DNA of 13,773 nucleotides from an uncultured Vampirovibrio sp. (GCA_910583725.1 CAJTXZ010000036.1:1-13773), one strand, 5' to 3'. Positions 1 through 7,459 are shown, counted from the first letter of the stretch. The notes: generated by a model not told the origin, from the sequence alone. A program made the numbers and translations.

Positions 1-87
1 CGCCTCCTTCTCATATACTCTGTACACTCTTGTCCCGGGCGTTTCCGCTCCGCTTACTTTTAATACCACGCGTGCTGTGATACGCAA
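1..87 (-). CDS. possible 5' end of a gene running off the left edge
   Basis: The minus strand is open from a TTG at position 87 to the window edge (29 codons). An AGG lies about six bases upstream of the TTG and a TAA stop directly precedes it. The peptide begins MRITARVVLKVSGAETPG. I recognise no family. The + strand is also open in one frame to a TAA at 89-91 and would end in TTRAVIRN. That alternative would suit the + strand terminator at 253-285. Which strand codes cannot be settled from 87 bases. Confidence 0.25.
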   Translation of the reverse strand, partial: MRITARVVLKVSGAETPGTRVYRVYEKEA

Positions 88-252
88 TTAAAACCTGGAC
101 AAAACGGCGAAAATTCTGCATATAACTTCATCTTATCAATCATACTGCTGGCGCCATCCTTATGGGCTCAGCCGTATAAACACTAAATAGGCTTTTTTTG
201 CGCCCATTGCGGGCAAAACATCCTCCTTTATTATAAATCCTATCTTTTATAC

Positions 253-285
253 CCCAATTGTTTTTTCTATCGCATTGGGTTTTTT
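253..285 (+). terminator. rho-independent terminator
   Basis: CCCAAT (253-258) pairs with ATTGGG (274-279), with a 15-base loop and then six Ts (280-285). It would end a + strand transcript arriving from the left of the window and so insulate the gene at 449. The stem is short and the loop long, so strength is uncertain. Confidence 0.5.
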
Positions 286-304
286 ATGGCTTTACTTTAC
301 GAAT

Positions 305-321
305 TGATTTGTATCAAATCA
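305..321. promoter_or_regulatory. 17-bp palindromic operator candidate
   Basis: TGATTTG (305-311) and CAAATCA (315-321) are perfect inverted arms around TAT. The site lies just upstream of a putative promoter and 128 bp before an HTH gene. That is the usual place for the binding site of a dimeric regulator, possibly the adjacent gene product acting on itself. The sequence shows only symmetry and position; the binding protein is inferred. Confidence 0.45.
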
Positions 322-332
322 TTTACATTATA

Positions 333-360
333 TTCATGGGATGGTAATCCATGCTACAAT
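333..360 (+). promoter_or_regulatory. extended -10 promoter candidate for the HTH gene
   Basis: TGCTACAAT (352-360) is an extended -10 element (TGn followed by TACAAT). The -35 match is poor (TTCATG at 333-338, 16-bp spacer), as is common for extended -10 promoters. The start would fall near 367, leaving a leader of about 80 bases before the ATG at 449. Confidence 0.4.
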
Positions 361-448
361 ATTTGTCAAGGGCGCACGATTTCCCTTGGACATTTCTGGA
401 ATTTTCAATAAATTTCAGTAAAAAACTACAAAATACAGGAATTTTGAA

Positions 449-997
449 ATGGATGAACTAAAACTAACCATACAAGAGGCTCAGGAAACACTTTTATTAA
501 GTCAGTCGTCGGTATATTCGTGGATTGACAAGGGCAAACTTCGTTCAATAGAAACCCCTGGTGGCAAGCTTATTGTAATTTCCAGAAAGGAAGCTGATGA
601 AATCAAAAATTTTAATCTGAAGTCACGCAGAAACAAGGTTTCAAGGCAATTGCAACAAAAGAATTCAGAGGAAACGGCTTTCCAGGAAGCTCCTGTAATA
701 AATGCGGAAGTTCTGGAAAGCGAAAGCAAAAATGATACTCAAAATCCTGCTTCTGACATTACTTTACAGCTTATTTCAAGGATAGAAGAATTAGCTCTTG
801 AAGCTGGCCGTTTTAAACAGTTGGAAATTCTTAGAAATGAAGAGAAAGAAAATGTAAAGTTCTGGCAAGAAAAATATCATGAGTTGAATGCTGATCTTAA
901 AAAGAAGGATGCCGAGATAAGTGAACTTAAGGCTGAAATTCGCTTTTTGAAAGAAAAAAGCACTAAATCTCTATTTAACATTTTCAAAGGCCACTAA
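449..997 (+). CDS. HTH (MerR/excisionase-like) plus coiled-coil DNA-binding protein
   Basis: A 182-residue probable transcriptional regulator. Residues about 5-55 read as a helix-turn-helix of the MerR/excisionase type: LTIQEAQETLLLSQSSVYSW, then a wing-like GKLRSIETPGGKLIV. A polar Q/N/E-rich linker follows (about 65-100). Residues about 105-168 form a heptad-rich coiled coil (ISRIEELALEAG..., ELNADLKKKDAEISEL), and the tail KSLFNIFKGH is short, basic and aromatic. Winged HTH plus coiled coil is typical of accessory-genome and plasmid regulators such as KfrA-like proteins, though no close family is certain. The ATG is preceded by AGGA eight bases upstream. It is the only + strand gene in the left half, has its own promoter and palindrome, and converges on the minus-strand late genes with 49 bp between. 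It could be a lysogeny or partition-type regulator; neither is demonstrated. Confidence 0.75.
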   Translation: MDELKLTIQEAQETLLLSQSSVYSWIDKGKLRSIETPGGKLIVISRKEADEIKNFNLKSRRNKVSRQLQQKNSEETAFQEAPVINAEVLESESKNDTQNPASDITLQLISRIEELALEAGRFKQLEILRNEEKENVKFWQEKYHELNADLKKKDAEISELKAEIRFLKEKSTKSLFNIFKGH

Positions 998-1046
998 AAA
1001 GATCTTAAACTCTCTAATCCCTTACTGTTTCTGAGAAAACCCCAAT

Positions 1047-1286
1047 TTAATAATTTTTCAAAAAATGATTATAAATTTTATCGATTTTTTCTTTAATTTC
1101 AGAAATTTGTCCTCTTATATTTATGACGCTATCTCTTGCAGCAAAGCGATTTTCGGCTTCTGCTATGATTTCTCTGTGTTTTTTTTCTAGTATTTCCGGT
1201 GTAACAAAGATTCTAAATTGCATAAAACAGAGCAAAACCAGCATTATAACTGGAGAATACTGAATCATTACATCTAAATTTTCCAT
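1047..1286 (-). CDS. small TM plus coiled-coil protein, holin/accessory-like
   Basis: A 79-residue protein at the end of the late gene run, 69 bp downstream of the large terminase gene. Residues about 11-28 (SPVIMLVLLCFMQFRIFV) form one transmembrane segment. From about 33 the rest is charged and heptad-like (EILEKKHREIIAEAENRF, ISEIKEKIDKIYNHF). A short N-terminal TM helix followed by a coiled coil is the shape of BhlA/UviB-type holins and other small phage membrane proteins. The shape fits a lysis or lysis-accessory role, but there are no diagnostic residues and no endolysin gene in the window to support it. An AAGGA precedes the ATG by about ten bases. The role is an inference from shape and position only. 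Confidence 0.65.
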   Translation of the reverse strand: MENLDVMIQYSPVIMLVLLCFMQFRIFVTPEILEKKHREIIAEAENRFAARDSVINIRGQISEIKEKIDKIYNHFLKNY

Positions 1287-1335
1287 TATTTTCCATTCCT
1301 TTCCACCAAATTATGAACTTTTATGAACTAATATT

Positions 1336-1354
1336 AAGTTTTACAAACTTTTTT
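1336..1354 (+). terminator. short hairpin with T-run, possible + strand terminator
   Basis: AAGTTT (1336-1341) pairs with AAACTT (1345-1350) around TAC, followed by TTTT. It lies in the 69-bp gap between two minus-strand genes. It could stop + strand readthrough from the gene at 449-997 before it becomes antisense to the packaging genes. The stem is AT-rich and weak. Confidence 0.25.
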
Positions 1355-1355
1355 A

Positions 1356-2645
1356 TCACACAACCGGGAAATAGTATTCTACGAGGTAACTTGCGGCATC
1401 AAAAGGATGTCCCAAAAATTTAAATTCACGATTTTGCAGAATTTTTTGATAAACCGGTAAATCCAGTATTGACGAGCCTTCCCGGTACTTTAAATTGTCA
1501 ATATTATAAAGCAGTTTTTCGCATTTAGGGTCAATATACAGTCTGTACCTGCCATTCTGGCTTTTTACAAGGCAGTTGAATGCGTTAATTCTATTTTTGA
1601 TAGGGGGGTTAAACCGCCTGATTTCAATGTCTACAGCCCTATAGCCTAAATTTGAAAGCGAACGGCGCATAAGTATGTAATTGGTGTATTCGCTTGTGCA
1701 AGAACGGTTATCGCCAGATGCGTCGCCGTTAATAATGATTCTGCCGGCGTGATGAGGATATCTGTGTGCAAATTCGGCGCAAGCCTGCACCGTTGTAGTG
1801 TTTTCAAGAACAATTTCATCGAAAAAGTAGGCCCTGTCGGCATCTTTAAAGGCTAAAATCCAGCACATCGGGTCTACGTTAAAATCACAGGATATATGAA
1901 GCGGTAAAGCCCTGTGGTATAAGATTTTGCGTACATTTTTTTCATCAAAATTTTTTACAACCAAATTATTTGAAAAATCGCCGAAACGCCCTAGCACATT
2001 GCTTTTATAGTAATTTTCATCGTAAATATTTTTCATATTTTCCAGATAAGTTTTTGGCAAGAAAATATTTTCAGTTGAAGGCGCCTGAATTAGCCTGAAA
2101 TTGGGCAATTTAGACTCTACAAAAGTCTTATATATCCATCCCTTGTGGTTTTCGGGGTTAGTATGGCCGAAAAGCCTGTATTTAAAGGCTTTCCAGCCCG
2201 GGCGAATTTGCTGACGCATGCGGCCAAGAAGCATTTTGAACGTATCGTGAGGTATATCGCTCATTTCCTCCACCTCGACAAAGCCCAAATTCAGTGATTT
2301 CAGCTTGTTTGGCTCATCAAAGTGTCGAAACAGCACCACAGAGCCATTTTTGAATTCTATTTTTTGTTCGCTTTTGTGAAAAAAATAATCCTTGCCAAGC
2401 ACCATTCCAAAATTTTCCAGATGTTCAAAATAGCTTGAAAGCGTTGTGTCACGCACAAGAGAGTATGTTTGCGCGCCAACAAGGCCCACTATACCTGGAA
2501 ATTTTAAAGCAAGAAGTATCCCAAGCAAAGACCCTGCCCAGGTTTTCCCGGAGCCAAAACCCCCTTGATAAACGCACACGTCCATTTCAAGGTCATGCGG
2601 AACTTCCAGAAATTTTTTTTGACTTTTTAATAAGGTGTAATTCAT
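1356..2645 (-). CDS. terL: terminase large subunit
   Basis: The 429-residue ATP-driven DNA packaging motor and headful/end-cutting nuclease, which docks on the portal. N-terminal ATPase: Walker A GGFGSGKT (28-35), Walker B with catalytic acid around GFVEVEE (121-127), and a coupling-type motif FGHTNP (159-164). The C-terminal RNase H-like nuclease has acidic residues at D254 (HISCDFNVDP), D308 (INGDASGDN) and D416 (HPFDAASY), the expected three-acid pattern. Length is normal for the family and both domains look intact. The ATG has GGAGG eight bases upstream and starts three bases after the portal stop, so the two are probably translated together. It lies downstream of the portal gene, not between the small terminase and portal genes as is usual. 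Confidence 0.95.
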   Translation of the reverse strand: MNYTLLKSQKKFLEVPHDLEMDVCVYQGGFGSGKTWAGSLLGILLALKFPGIVGLVGAQTYSLVRDTTLSSYFEHLENFGMVLGKDYFFHKSEQKIEFKNGSVVLFRHFDEPNKLKSLNLGFVEVEEMSDIPHDTFKMLLGRMRQQIRPGWKAFKYRLFGHTNPENHKGWIYKTFVESKLPNFRLIQAPSTENIFLPKTYLENMKNIYDENYYKSNVLGRFGDFSNNLVVKNFDEKNVRKILYHRALPLHISCDFNVDPMCWILAFKDADRAYFFDEIVLENTTTVQACAEFAHRYPHHAGRIIINGDASGDNRSCTSEYTNYILMRRSLSNLGYRAVDIEIRRFNPPIKNRINAFNCLVKSQNGRYRLYIDPKCEKLLYNIDNLKYREGSSILDLPVYQKILQNREFKFLGHPFDAASYLVEYYFPVV

Positions 2646-2648
2646 TGT

Positions 2649-4250
2649 TTAGCCTCCATTTTCAGCTTTCTGCACGCTTGAAACCCTGTCGTTTAAGTAC
2701 AATTGGACGTTTTCGACTCCAATTTCACCAAGCGCAAGTTTAAAACACTCTTCCCAATTGATTTTTGAGGAAAGCTTCCCAACGTTTGCGAACTCTGCCA
2801 AGAGTTTTACGAGTTCTCGTTGTCTGTTTTTCCTTTCCATAGAGGCTTTTCGGTCGCTATAGCGATATATATAATCCCCAAAACGTACATCATCAGTGAT
2901 ATTTAACATCCTAAGTTCGCCAGAAATCCGGCATAACAGGCTTTCTGTGCCAAATCTGAAATTTGCCACCGTATCAGCAGTCTTTTGCACAACCGGCACA
3001 ATGATTTTGCGGTTTATTACGTCTAAAAACATATTCAGACGTGCACTTTGCCCGTTTGCAGTCAGGCTGACCTCCGTCGCTGTGTGGTTTTGCACGTCAA
3101 GCCCGCCTGTCATTGTCCTGAAAATCCCTGTGGCACCTTCGATTGACGACTTAAAATACCTTATAAAGTCGAAACCGCAAAGGGCTTGGCTGAAATTTAG
3201 CGGTGTAGGCATTTGCGGCAATAGCGCTGAGTCGTACTCTATGATTTTGCCGGGTTTTACACTTTGCTCTCCCCTAAAAGCCCCTTTTGGAGCTAAATAT
3301 GGCGGATTTACAATGAGCGAATATGCCTTAAGCTGTGTGTTTAAGATGTTATTAGCCGCCCTGTTTAGGTCAATAGCAGCCACCAGCGGGCTTATTCCCC
3401 TTCCTGTAAATGGATTATTTATGATATTTCCATATATAAAGGGGCAATTCAGGTATGGATTATCTTCAAACCTAATTACAAAGCGCCTTTCCGCGATTAC
3501 AACGAGTTGATTTTCCCTAATGGCACCGTTTTCATCTTTTATGTTGCCCCAAAACTCAAGTATTTCAAGCTTTTCTGTGCTGACATCCTCTAAATGCAGG
3601 CGGGACGCGGCGATAGCCCTTAGCTCCTCTTTAATTTCAGGCGTTAAAAGATTGTTGTTTTTATCCTCTAAAACCTCGCTGACAGGGCATTTTGAGCGAT
3701 AAATTTTGGCTGCTTTTTCAAAATCATTTTCTGTGTCAAACACAAAGTCAACTGGGGAAATGGTTTTCAGGGTTGGCCCGTCGTAAACCAGTTTGTCCGT
3801 TGGCATAAAGGCAATTTTATCATCCTTTGAATATGCTTTCCGCACTTTTTTATAAACCTTCTCCCAGCCAATAAAGACAATGCTTTCCCCGCATTCTACC
3901 AGGTCATTTACAATGTTTTCAAGCTTTTCCGCGATTTTCATATTTTCAAGCGCCGAAACCAGCATAGTTTTTTGCTTTTGGGCATTTTCAGTAAATTTTA
4001 AATCCCTCGGAAAAACGTCAAACAGGCCCTCCGGGTGAGATGAAAGGCTCTCTAATATATGTGCCTTAAGGGTTTGCGCCTGTTCATAGATATCCGGAAG
4101 TCTGCAGTAATTCTCTTTTTGCCGTGAAACCCTGTAAATATAGTCCTTTAAGGTATTTATATCAGCCAATTGGCTTGCCCTCTCGTTGTTTAGGGTGTCA
4201 AATAACCTTGAAATCCTATCCGGTAAGGCATCTAAAGTATTTTTATCCAT
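2649..4250 (-). CDS. portal protein
   Basis: The 533-residue head-tail portal, which forms the dodecameric vertex through which DNA enters and leaves. The best marks are in the second half: GNIINNPFTGRGISPLVAAI (275-294), the segment NPPYLAPKGAFRGE (about 315-328), GATGIFRTMTGG (372-383) and ATEVSLTANGQSARLNM (391-407). The last is a recurrent portal motif preceding the long crown/stem helices. An acidic to polar C-terminus follows. This length and motif order resemble portals of short-tailed phages. An AAAGGAAA lies upstream of the ATG, which sits 15 bases after the small terminase stop. The gene is placed between the two terminase genes, an unusual order. Product call is firm, subfamily is not. 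Confidence 0.88.
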   Translation of the reverse strand: MDKNTLDALPDRISRLFDTLNNERASQLADINTLKDYIYRVSRQKENYCRLPDIYEQAQTLKAHILESLSSHPEGLFDVFPRDLKFTENAQKQKTMLVSALENMKIAEKLENIVNDLVECGESIVFIGWEKVYKKVRKAYSKDDKIAFMPTDKLVYDGPTLKTISPVDFVFDTENDFEKAAKIYRSKCPVSEVLEDKNNNLLTPEIKEELRAIAASRLHLEDVSTEKLEILEFWGNIKDENGAIRENQLVVIAERRFVIRFEDNPYLNCPFIYGNIINNPFTGRGISPLVAAIDLNRAANNILNTQLKAYSLIVNPPYLAPKGAFRGEQSVKPGKIIEYDSALLPQMPTPLNFSQALCGFDFIRYFKSSIEGATGIFRTMTGGLDVQNHTATEVSLTANGQSARLNMFLDVINRKIIVPVVQKTADTVANFRFGTESLLCRISGELRMLNITDDVRFGDYIYRYSDRKASMERKNRQRELVKLLAEFANVGKLSSKINWEECFKLALGEIGVENVQLYLNDRVSSVQKAENGG

Positions 4251-4265
4251 AGAAAAATTTCCTTT

Positions 4266-4688
4266 CTAAATCTTGTCCGGGTCTAAACCCTTGATTATAG
4301 GGATTATTGGCCTATTTTCTTCTATTTTTGGCTCATCTTCCTGCGCTGCAAAATCCCTTTCCAGCTGCCTTGTGATACCTTCAAGTGCCCTAAGGGCAAG
4401 TGCTGCGTTCATTGGCGCGCTATTATCATCCAAAGACGCAGCCCAATCAAGCAGTTTCAGGTAATTTAAGATTATAAAACCCTTGCATACCTCCAAGTGG
4501 GCTGCTTTCTTCTCGCATAGGGCTTTTAGCTCCCTTTGTGTTTTCGGGCTTTCAAGTAAATTCTGTATAATCATTGCGGCAGTGCGCTTTGGATATCCTG
4601 CAGCCGCCATAGAGGCTTGTATGTCAAGGGTTTTTACGTATTCTTCCAAAAACTTTCGCTGCTTTCGCTTGCTATCGCTTTCTGTCAC
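4266..4688 (-). CDS. terS: terminase small subunit
   Basis: A 140-residue DNA-recognition subunit of the packaging enzyme. The N-terminus has the Terminase_2-like HTH pattern: KQRKFLEEYVKTLDIQASMAAAG, then YPKRTAAMIIQNLLESPK. A central helical region (LNYLKLLDWAA, ALALRALEGITRQLERDF) would form the oligomer ring, and a short acidic, proline-rich tail would contact the large subunit. I chose the GTG at 4688 because AAAGGAGG lies seven bases before it; an in-frame TTG at 4712 places that Shine-Dalgarno inside the coding region. The gene follows a 570-bp structured non-coding stretch, a natural place for the packaging recognition site it would bind. Confidence 0.85.
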   Translation of the reverse strand: MTESDSKRKQRKFLEEYVKTLDIQASMAAAGYPKRTAAMIIQNLLESPKTQRELKALCEKKAAHLEVCKGFIILNYLKLLDWAASLDDNSAPMNAALALRALEGITRQLERDFAAQEDEPKIEENRPIIPIIKGLDPDKI

Positions 4689-5258
4689 TGCGTTTCCTCC
4701 TTTCTGTACCAATTAAAATTGTTACAATTCTTAATATTTCGTCCAAAAAACCAGAATGCATGGTATTATTATTTTGTTGTTAATGCTTCGGCTAGTATGC
4801 GAATGGGGTGGAAACACCCCTTTTTATTGCTCGAGCGTCTCCCCGACCTGGTAAATACGGGCAGTTGGCAGATTAGCCGGGGTTAACACTTTTATTAACA
4901 CAACAGGGCCCTTATAATGCGCTTTATGGTACTTATTTGGCCCTGTTATTGTATGTTTTTGCAGGCTCAACAAGCGTTTTACAATTCATTTTGGCCTTAA
5001 AACAGGGCTGAGCCGGGATTTTTAAAGAACTCAATCTACCCGGCCTTTTATGATTTTTTATTGTATCTTAGGATTTTTTGAAAACATAACTTTGGGAGCC
5101 TATTTCAAAATCCTGTTATATAAAGCATATTGCCCTGTATCCTTGCTACAAGAAATATAATGATAAGATATATTATGTAAGGAATTTCACTGAAAACAGA
5201 GTTTTCACAAATGGCCCGAAACCCTTACATTATCATTATTTTAAGCCCTCGTCAGGAC
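4689..5258 (-). ncRNA. hairpin-rich intergenic element, candidate structured RNA or pac site
   Basis: In a tightly packed late module these 570 bases hold no credible gene. They do hold a chain of strong inverted repeats: 5158-5165/5231-5238 with 5175-5182/5223-5230; 5191-5197/5201-5207; 5070-5083/5103-5114 (12 bp, two-base bulge); 5012-5017/5039-5044; 4902-4910/4939-4947 (9 bp, AACAGGGCC); 4841-4845/4878-4882; 4805-4810/4815-4820 (GGGGTG, GAAA loop on the + strand). Two longer pairings compete or nest: 4776-4784 with 4894-4904, and 4789-4794 with 4874-4879. It would be transcribed on the minus strand with the late genes. Large ornate phage RNAs such as GOLLD and ROOL are a precedent for size and setting, but I cannot assign a class. 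A packaging site for the adjacent small terminase is the main alternative. Confidence 0.5.
4805..4825 (+). terminator. hairpin with GAAA loop and T-run on the + strand
   Basis: GGGGTG (4805-4810), loop GAAA, CACCCC (4815-4820), then TTTTT. This is a textbook intrinsic terminator in form. No + strand gene precedes it, however, and on the minus strand the same stem has no U-tract after it. It may block antisense transcription or simply be the last hairpin of the structured element. Confidence 0.4.
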
Positions 5259-6020
5259 TTATAAAAGGCCGTTTTGAAGCTGGTAATTTATAGCGGGTTC
5301 GTTCTTTATGAACTCTGCTGTTGACATTTTGGCTATTTCATCCCGTGAAAATATCTTCCGAAGCGGTTCTTTAACCTTTGAACCCTTTAGAGGCCCCGTA
5401 ATTAAACGCCCTTTAGCAATTTCATTGCTCTGATTCAAGAGTTTGAGCGCATCTTGGGCGCCGTTGTCGCCAGAATCCTTGGCGTGCCTAAGTATTGCCG
5501 TTTTTTCAAGCTCCAGAACAACCTCTTCAATATTTCTTAAATCATCCTCATCAAGCTCTATATCAAGGTTTTTGAGGTAATTTAAAAGACATTCACGCGT
5601 TTTTAAAAACGCACTTTGATTGATATCAAAGGATTTTGAGGCAGGTATAGCGTTAAAATTACTTGATGGCAAGGGGTTTGGCCCCGCTTGGGGGGCTGAT
5701 GCCTTGTTAACAGCCTTAAAGTTTGCTGTCATTTGTTTTTTTATTGATTCTCCGGTGTTTTTATCAATAATACCGGCTGAAACCAAAGCATCAGCGTATT
5801 TTAGGTGTTCATCAAGGTTTAAAATGCATTCTGCGTGAGCTTCTTGCCCATTTACAGTATTGTATACCTGTGAAGCACCATTTGTATCCGGCGCCGGATT
5901 CACAATACCTGAAAGGATTTGAGCCATTAATAGCGCCTGAATAGGATTTATAAAGCCGCTTTGCGCATTTGGAATTTGATTATTCGCCTTCGCTAGAGGG
6001 TTTTGAGCAAAATTATTCAT
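5259..6020 (-). CDS. putative scaffolding protein
   Basis: A 253-residue protein directly after the coat gene. The N-terminus is N/Q/P-rich and low-complexity (NNFAQNPLAKANNQIPNAQS), the middle is helical and charged with an acidic patch (LDIELDEDDLRNIEEVVLEL), and the basic C-terminal third ends FSRDEIAKMSTAEFIKNEPA and INYQLQNGLL. An acidic, helical, disordered-ended protein beside the coat gene is typical of scaffolds, and the final segment resembles scaffold C-termini that bind coat. Scaffolds usually precede the coat gene; this one follows it. I chose the ATG at 6020 because GGAGGA lies six bases upstream; an in-frame ATG at 6041 overlaps the coat stop and would put that site inside the gene. 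Scaffold is an inference from composition and position. Confidence 0.5.
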   Translation of the reverse strand: MNNFAQNPLAKANNQIPNAQSGFINPIQALLMAQILSGIVNPAPDTNGASQVYNTVNGQEAHAECILNLDEHLKYADALVSAGIIDKNTGESIKKQMTANFKAVNKASAPQAGPNPLPSSNFNAIPASKSFDINQSAFLKTRECLLNYLKNLDIELDEDDLRNIEEVVLELEKTAILRHAKDSGDNGAQDALKLLNQSNEIAKGRLITGPLKGSKVKEPLRKIFSRDEIAKMSTAEFIKNEPAINYQLQNGLL

Positions 6021-6033
6021 ATTAAATCCTCCA

Positions 6034-6897
6034 TTATGCAATGTTGGCCTTGATTACAGCGAGTGCTGAGGGGTTTAAGGTAAGTGCCCCAAAGGTATAC
6101 AGCCCGCGAATAAGCGAATCGAAGGAATTTTGGGCCCTTAAAGTCTCAATTTTTTTGATTTGCGATGCAAAGGTGATGGCTTGCTTTGTACCGGCCAAAA
6201 TAGTGTAGCCACCTGCATCTTTGCCTACATTATTGCTCACAAAGACATCCAGCCCTGCGATTCTACCTATTGAACCATCTGTAACCGTTGTGTCGCCTAA
6301 ATTAGCGGTGTTTGTAAATTCGCTTGAAAGCAGCAAAAGTTCTTCAACATCCGGATGAATCACAACCCAGCCCTTGGTTTGGGGCCCAATGGCACCCGAA
6401 TTTTTCAGGGTTTTGGCAAGTGATACAAATTTCGCGTAAACCGTTGTCTTACTTAGGGTTTCAAGCTTTGTATCAGAGCCTGTTACATTTGTAGCAGCTG
6501 CATTTTTATATTCATTAAAAAGATAGGTGTCAATTGCTGATTCTACGGCAGTTTTGGCCTTTGTAATAATCGCATCCATAATCCCCACGTTGCTTTGCGC
6601 CTGGTCAATATCAGGTACATTAAAGCCAAAATACACGCTCTGATTGAGTTTTAGCGATACTTTTTTACTTGGAGCAACCCCATAGCCTTCTATAGAGCCG
6701 GTGTACGCCCCTACAGTTACCTCTTGCGGCGTTATAATGTTAATTTGGGAGACACCCTTGTCTGCATCCGCCTGGTAATCGCGGTTTACGCACTGCAGCA
6801 TAACGCAAGTCTTATCGAGACCGGCATTGAGCTTTTTGCTCCAAATTTCGCCCTTAAAGGCGCTGTAATCAAGCTTTTCGTCTGTTGTATCCGTCAT
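6034..6897 (-). CDS. major capsid (coat) protein
   Basis: A 287-residue probable shell protein. It has coat features: no cysteine-rich or enzymatic motifs, an N-arm (DYSAFKGEIWSKKLNAGLD), a beta-rich E-loop-like section (VTVGAYTGSIEGYGVAPSKK), a long spine-like helix (GIMDAIITKAKTAVESAIDT), and a P-domain/A-domain region with KGWVVIHPDVEELLL and IAGLDVFVSNNV. The GLDVFVSN...ILAGTKQAITFASQI pattern is common near the end of HK97-fold coats. Length is normal for a coat without a cleaved delta domain. GGAAAG precedes the ATG. It lies between the GNAT-like gene (24 bp upstream) and the scaffold-like gene (13 bp downstream), so the three are probably co-transcribed. Confidence 0.85.
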   Translation of the reverse strand: MTDTTDEKLDYSAFKGEIWSKKLNAGLDKTCVMLQCVNRDYQADADKGVSQINIITPQEVTVGAYTGSIEGYGVAPSKKVSLKLNQSVYFGFNVPDIDQAQSNVGIMDAIITKAKTAVESAIDTYLFNEYKNAAATNVTGSDTKLETLSKTTVYAKFVSLAKTLKNSGAIGPQTKGWVVIHPDVEELLLLSSEFTNTANLGDTTVTDGSIGRIAGLDVFVSNNVGKDAGGYTILAGTKQAITFASQIKKIETLRAQNSFDSLIRGLYTFGALTLNPSALAVIKANIA

Positions 6898-6921
6898 AGT
6901 CTTTCCTTTCTTAATAAAAAT

Positions 6922-7458
6922 TTACAATTGTGCATCCGGAAACGGATTAAAAATGCTCCAGATTTCAATACTTTTAGGCTGATTATCAACTATAGTCTCG
7001 TTTATAAGGATAGCTTCACGTTGAAAGCCAAGTTTTGTCAGAAAATTAGGCATATAATGATTGTCAAAATAGCATTCTGCCTTAATTTTGTAGATATTCA
7101 TAGTGCAAAATACCTGATTTAACAGCTTTTTTGCGGTGTTTAGGGCAGGTTTTCCAAATACGGCCTTGTCAAAACAAATTGACGCTGAGGCAGTGTGGAT
7201 ACGGTTTTTGGCGGGTATAATATCGTACAAATAGCAAAAACCCTGAACTTTACGATTTTTATCGTCCAAAAATAGCCAAAAATAAGGAATGTGGATTTGA
7301 ATAATCTCGTATATCCTTTCCATATAAGGCTTTCGGGCATTTAAATATTCATCGTCAAACAACTTATGGCGATTTTTAATCATCAGGTTAAAAACGGCTA
7401 AAAAGCTTGTAAAATCGAGGTTTTGAAAATTTTTTTGATTAAGTGTAAAAATTTGCAT
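6922..7458 (-). CDS. GNAT-like acetyltransferase-fold protein
   Basis: A 178-residue protein with a GNAT-like pattern. A central strand and turn (FWLFLDDKNRKVQGFCYLYD) is followed by a second strand (HTASASICFDKAVFGKPA), where the acetyl-CoA loop and helix would lie (FGKPALNTAKKLLNQVFCTM). Next comes KIKAECYFDNHYMPNFLTKL and GFQREAILINE, the usual GNAT end (N..S/M..F..KLGF). The canonical Q/RxxGxG/A loop is degenerate (FGKPAL), so catalysis is doubtful; it may be structural. GNAT-fold proteins do occur among phage structural genes. I chose the ATG at 7458 (GGA about ten bases upstream) over a TTG at 7473. The start lies beside the -35 box of the divergent promoter at 7460-7488. Confidence 0.6.
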   Translation of the reverse strand: MQIFTLNQKNFQNLDFTSFLAVFNLMIKNRHKLFDDEYLNARKPYMERIYEIIQIHIPYFWLFLDDKNRKVQGFCYLYDIIPAKNRIHTASASICFDKAVFGKPALNTAKKLLNQVFCTMNIYKIKAECYFDNHYMPNFLTKLGFQREAILINETIVDNQPKSIEIWSIFNPFPDAQL

Positions 7459-7459
7459 A

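Larger units (their letters stand above)
88..448. other. intergenic region with regulatory sites
   Basis: I see no convincing gene in these 361 bases. The interval holds a hairpin terminator, a perfect palindrome and an extended -10 element, each listed separately, all pointing toward the gene at 449. On the minus strand there is an AGGAGG (about 222-228) beside a 12-codon frame starting MFCPQWAQ. It stops too soon to be called a gene. Confidence 0.5.

Noticed and set aside
190..230. Minus-strand AGGAGG followed by a zinc-ribbon-like MFCPQ start.
   Set aside because: The frame stops after 12 codons, a shift would be needed to continue, and the downstream sequence does not support a gene.
2896..3702. 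Long + strand open frames opposite the portal gene.
   Set aside because: They are antisense shadows of a well-supported portal frame with no ribosome sites or family features.
4824..4973. A 49-codon minus-strand frame from TTG ending ...ARIYQVGETLEQ.
   Set aside because: No ribosome site, no ATG, and it runs across the stems at 4902-4947 and 4841-4882, so RNA or DNA structure explains the sequence better. The protein-like ending is noted in case a search finds homologues.
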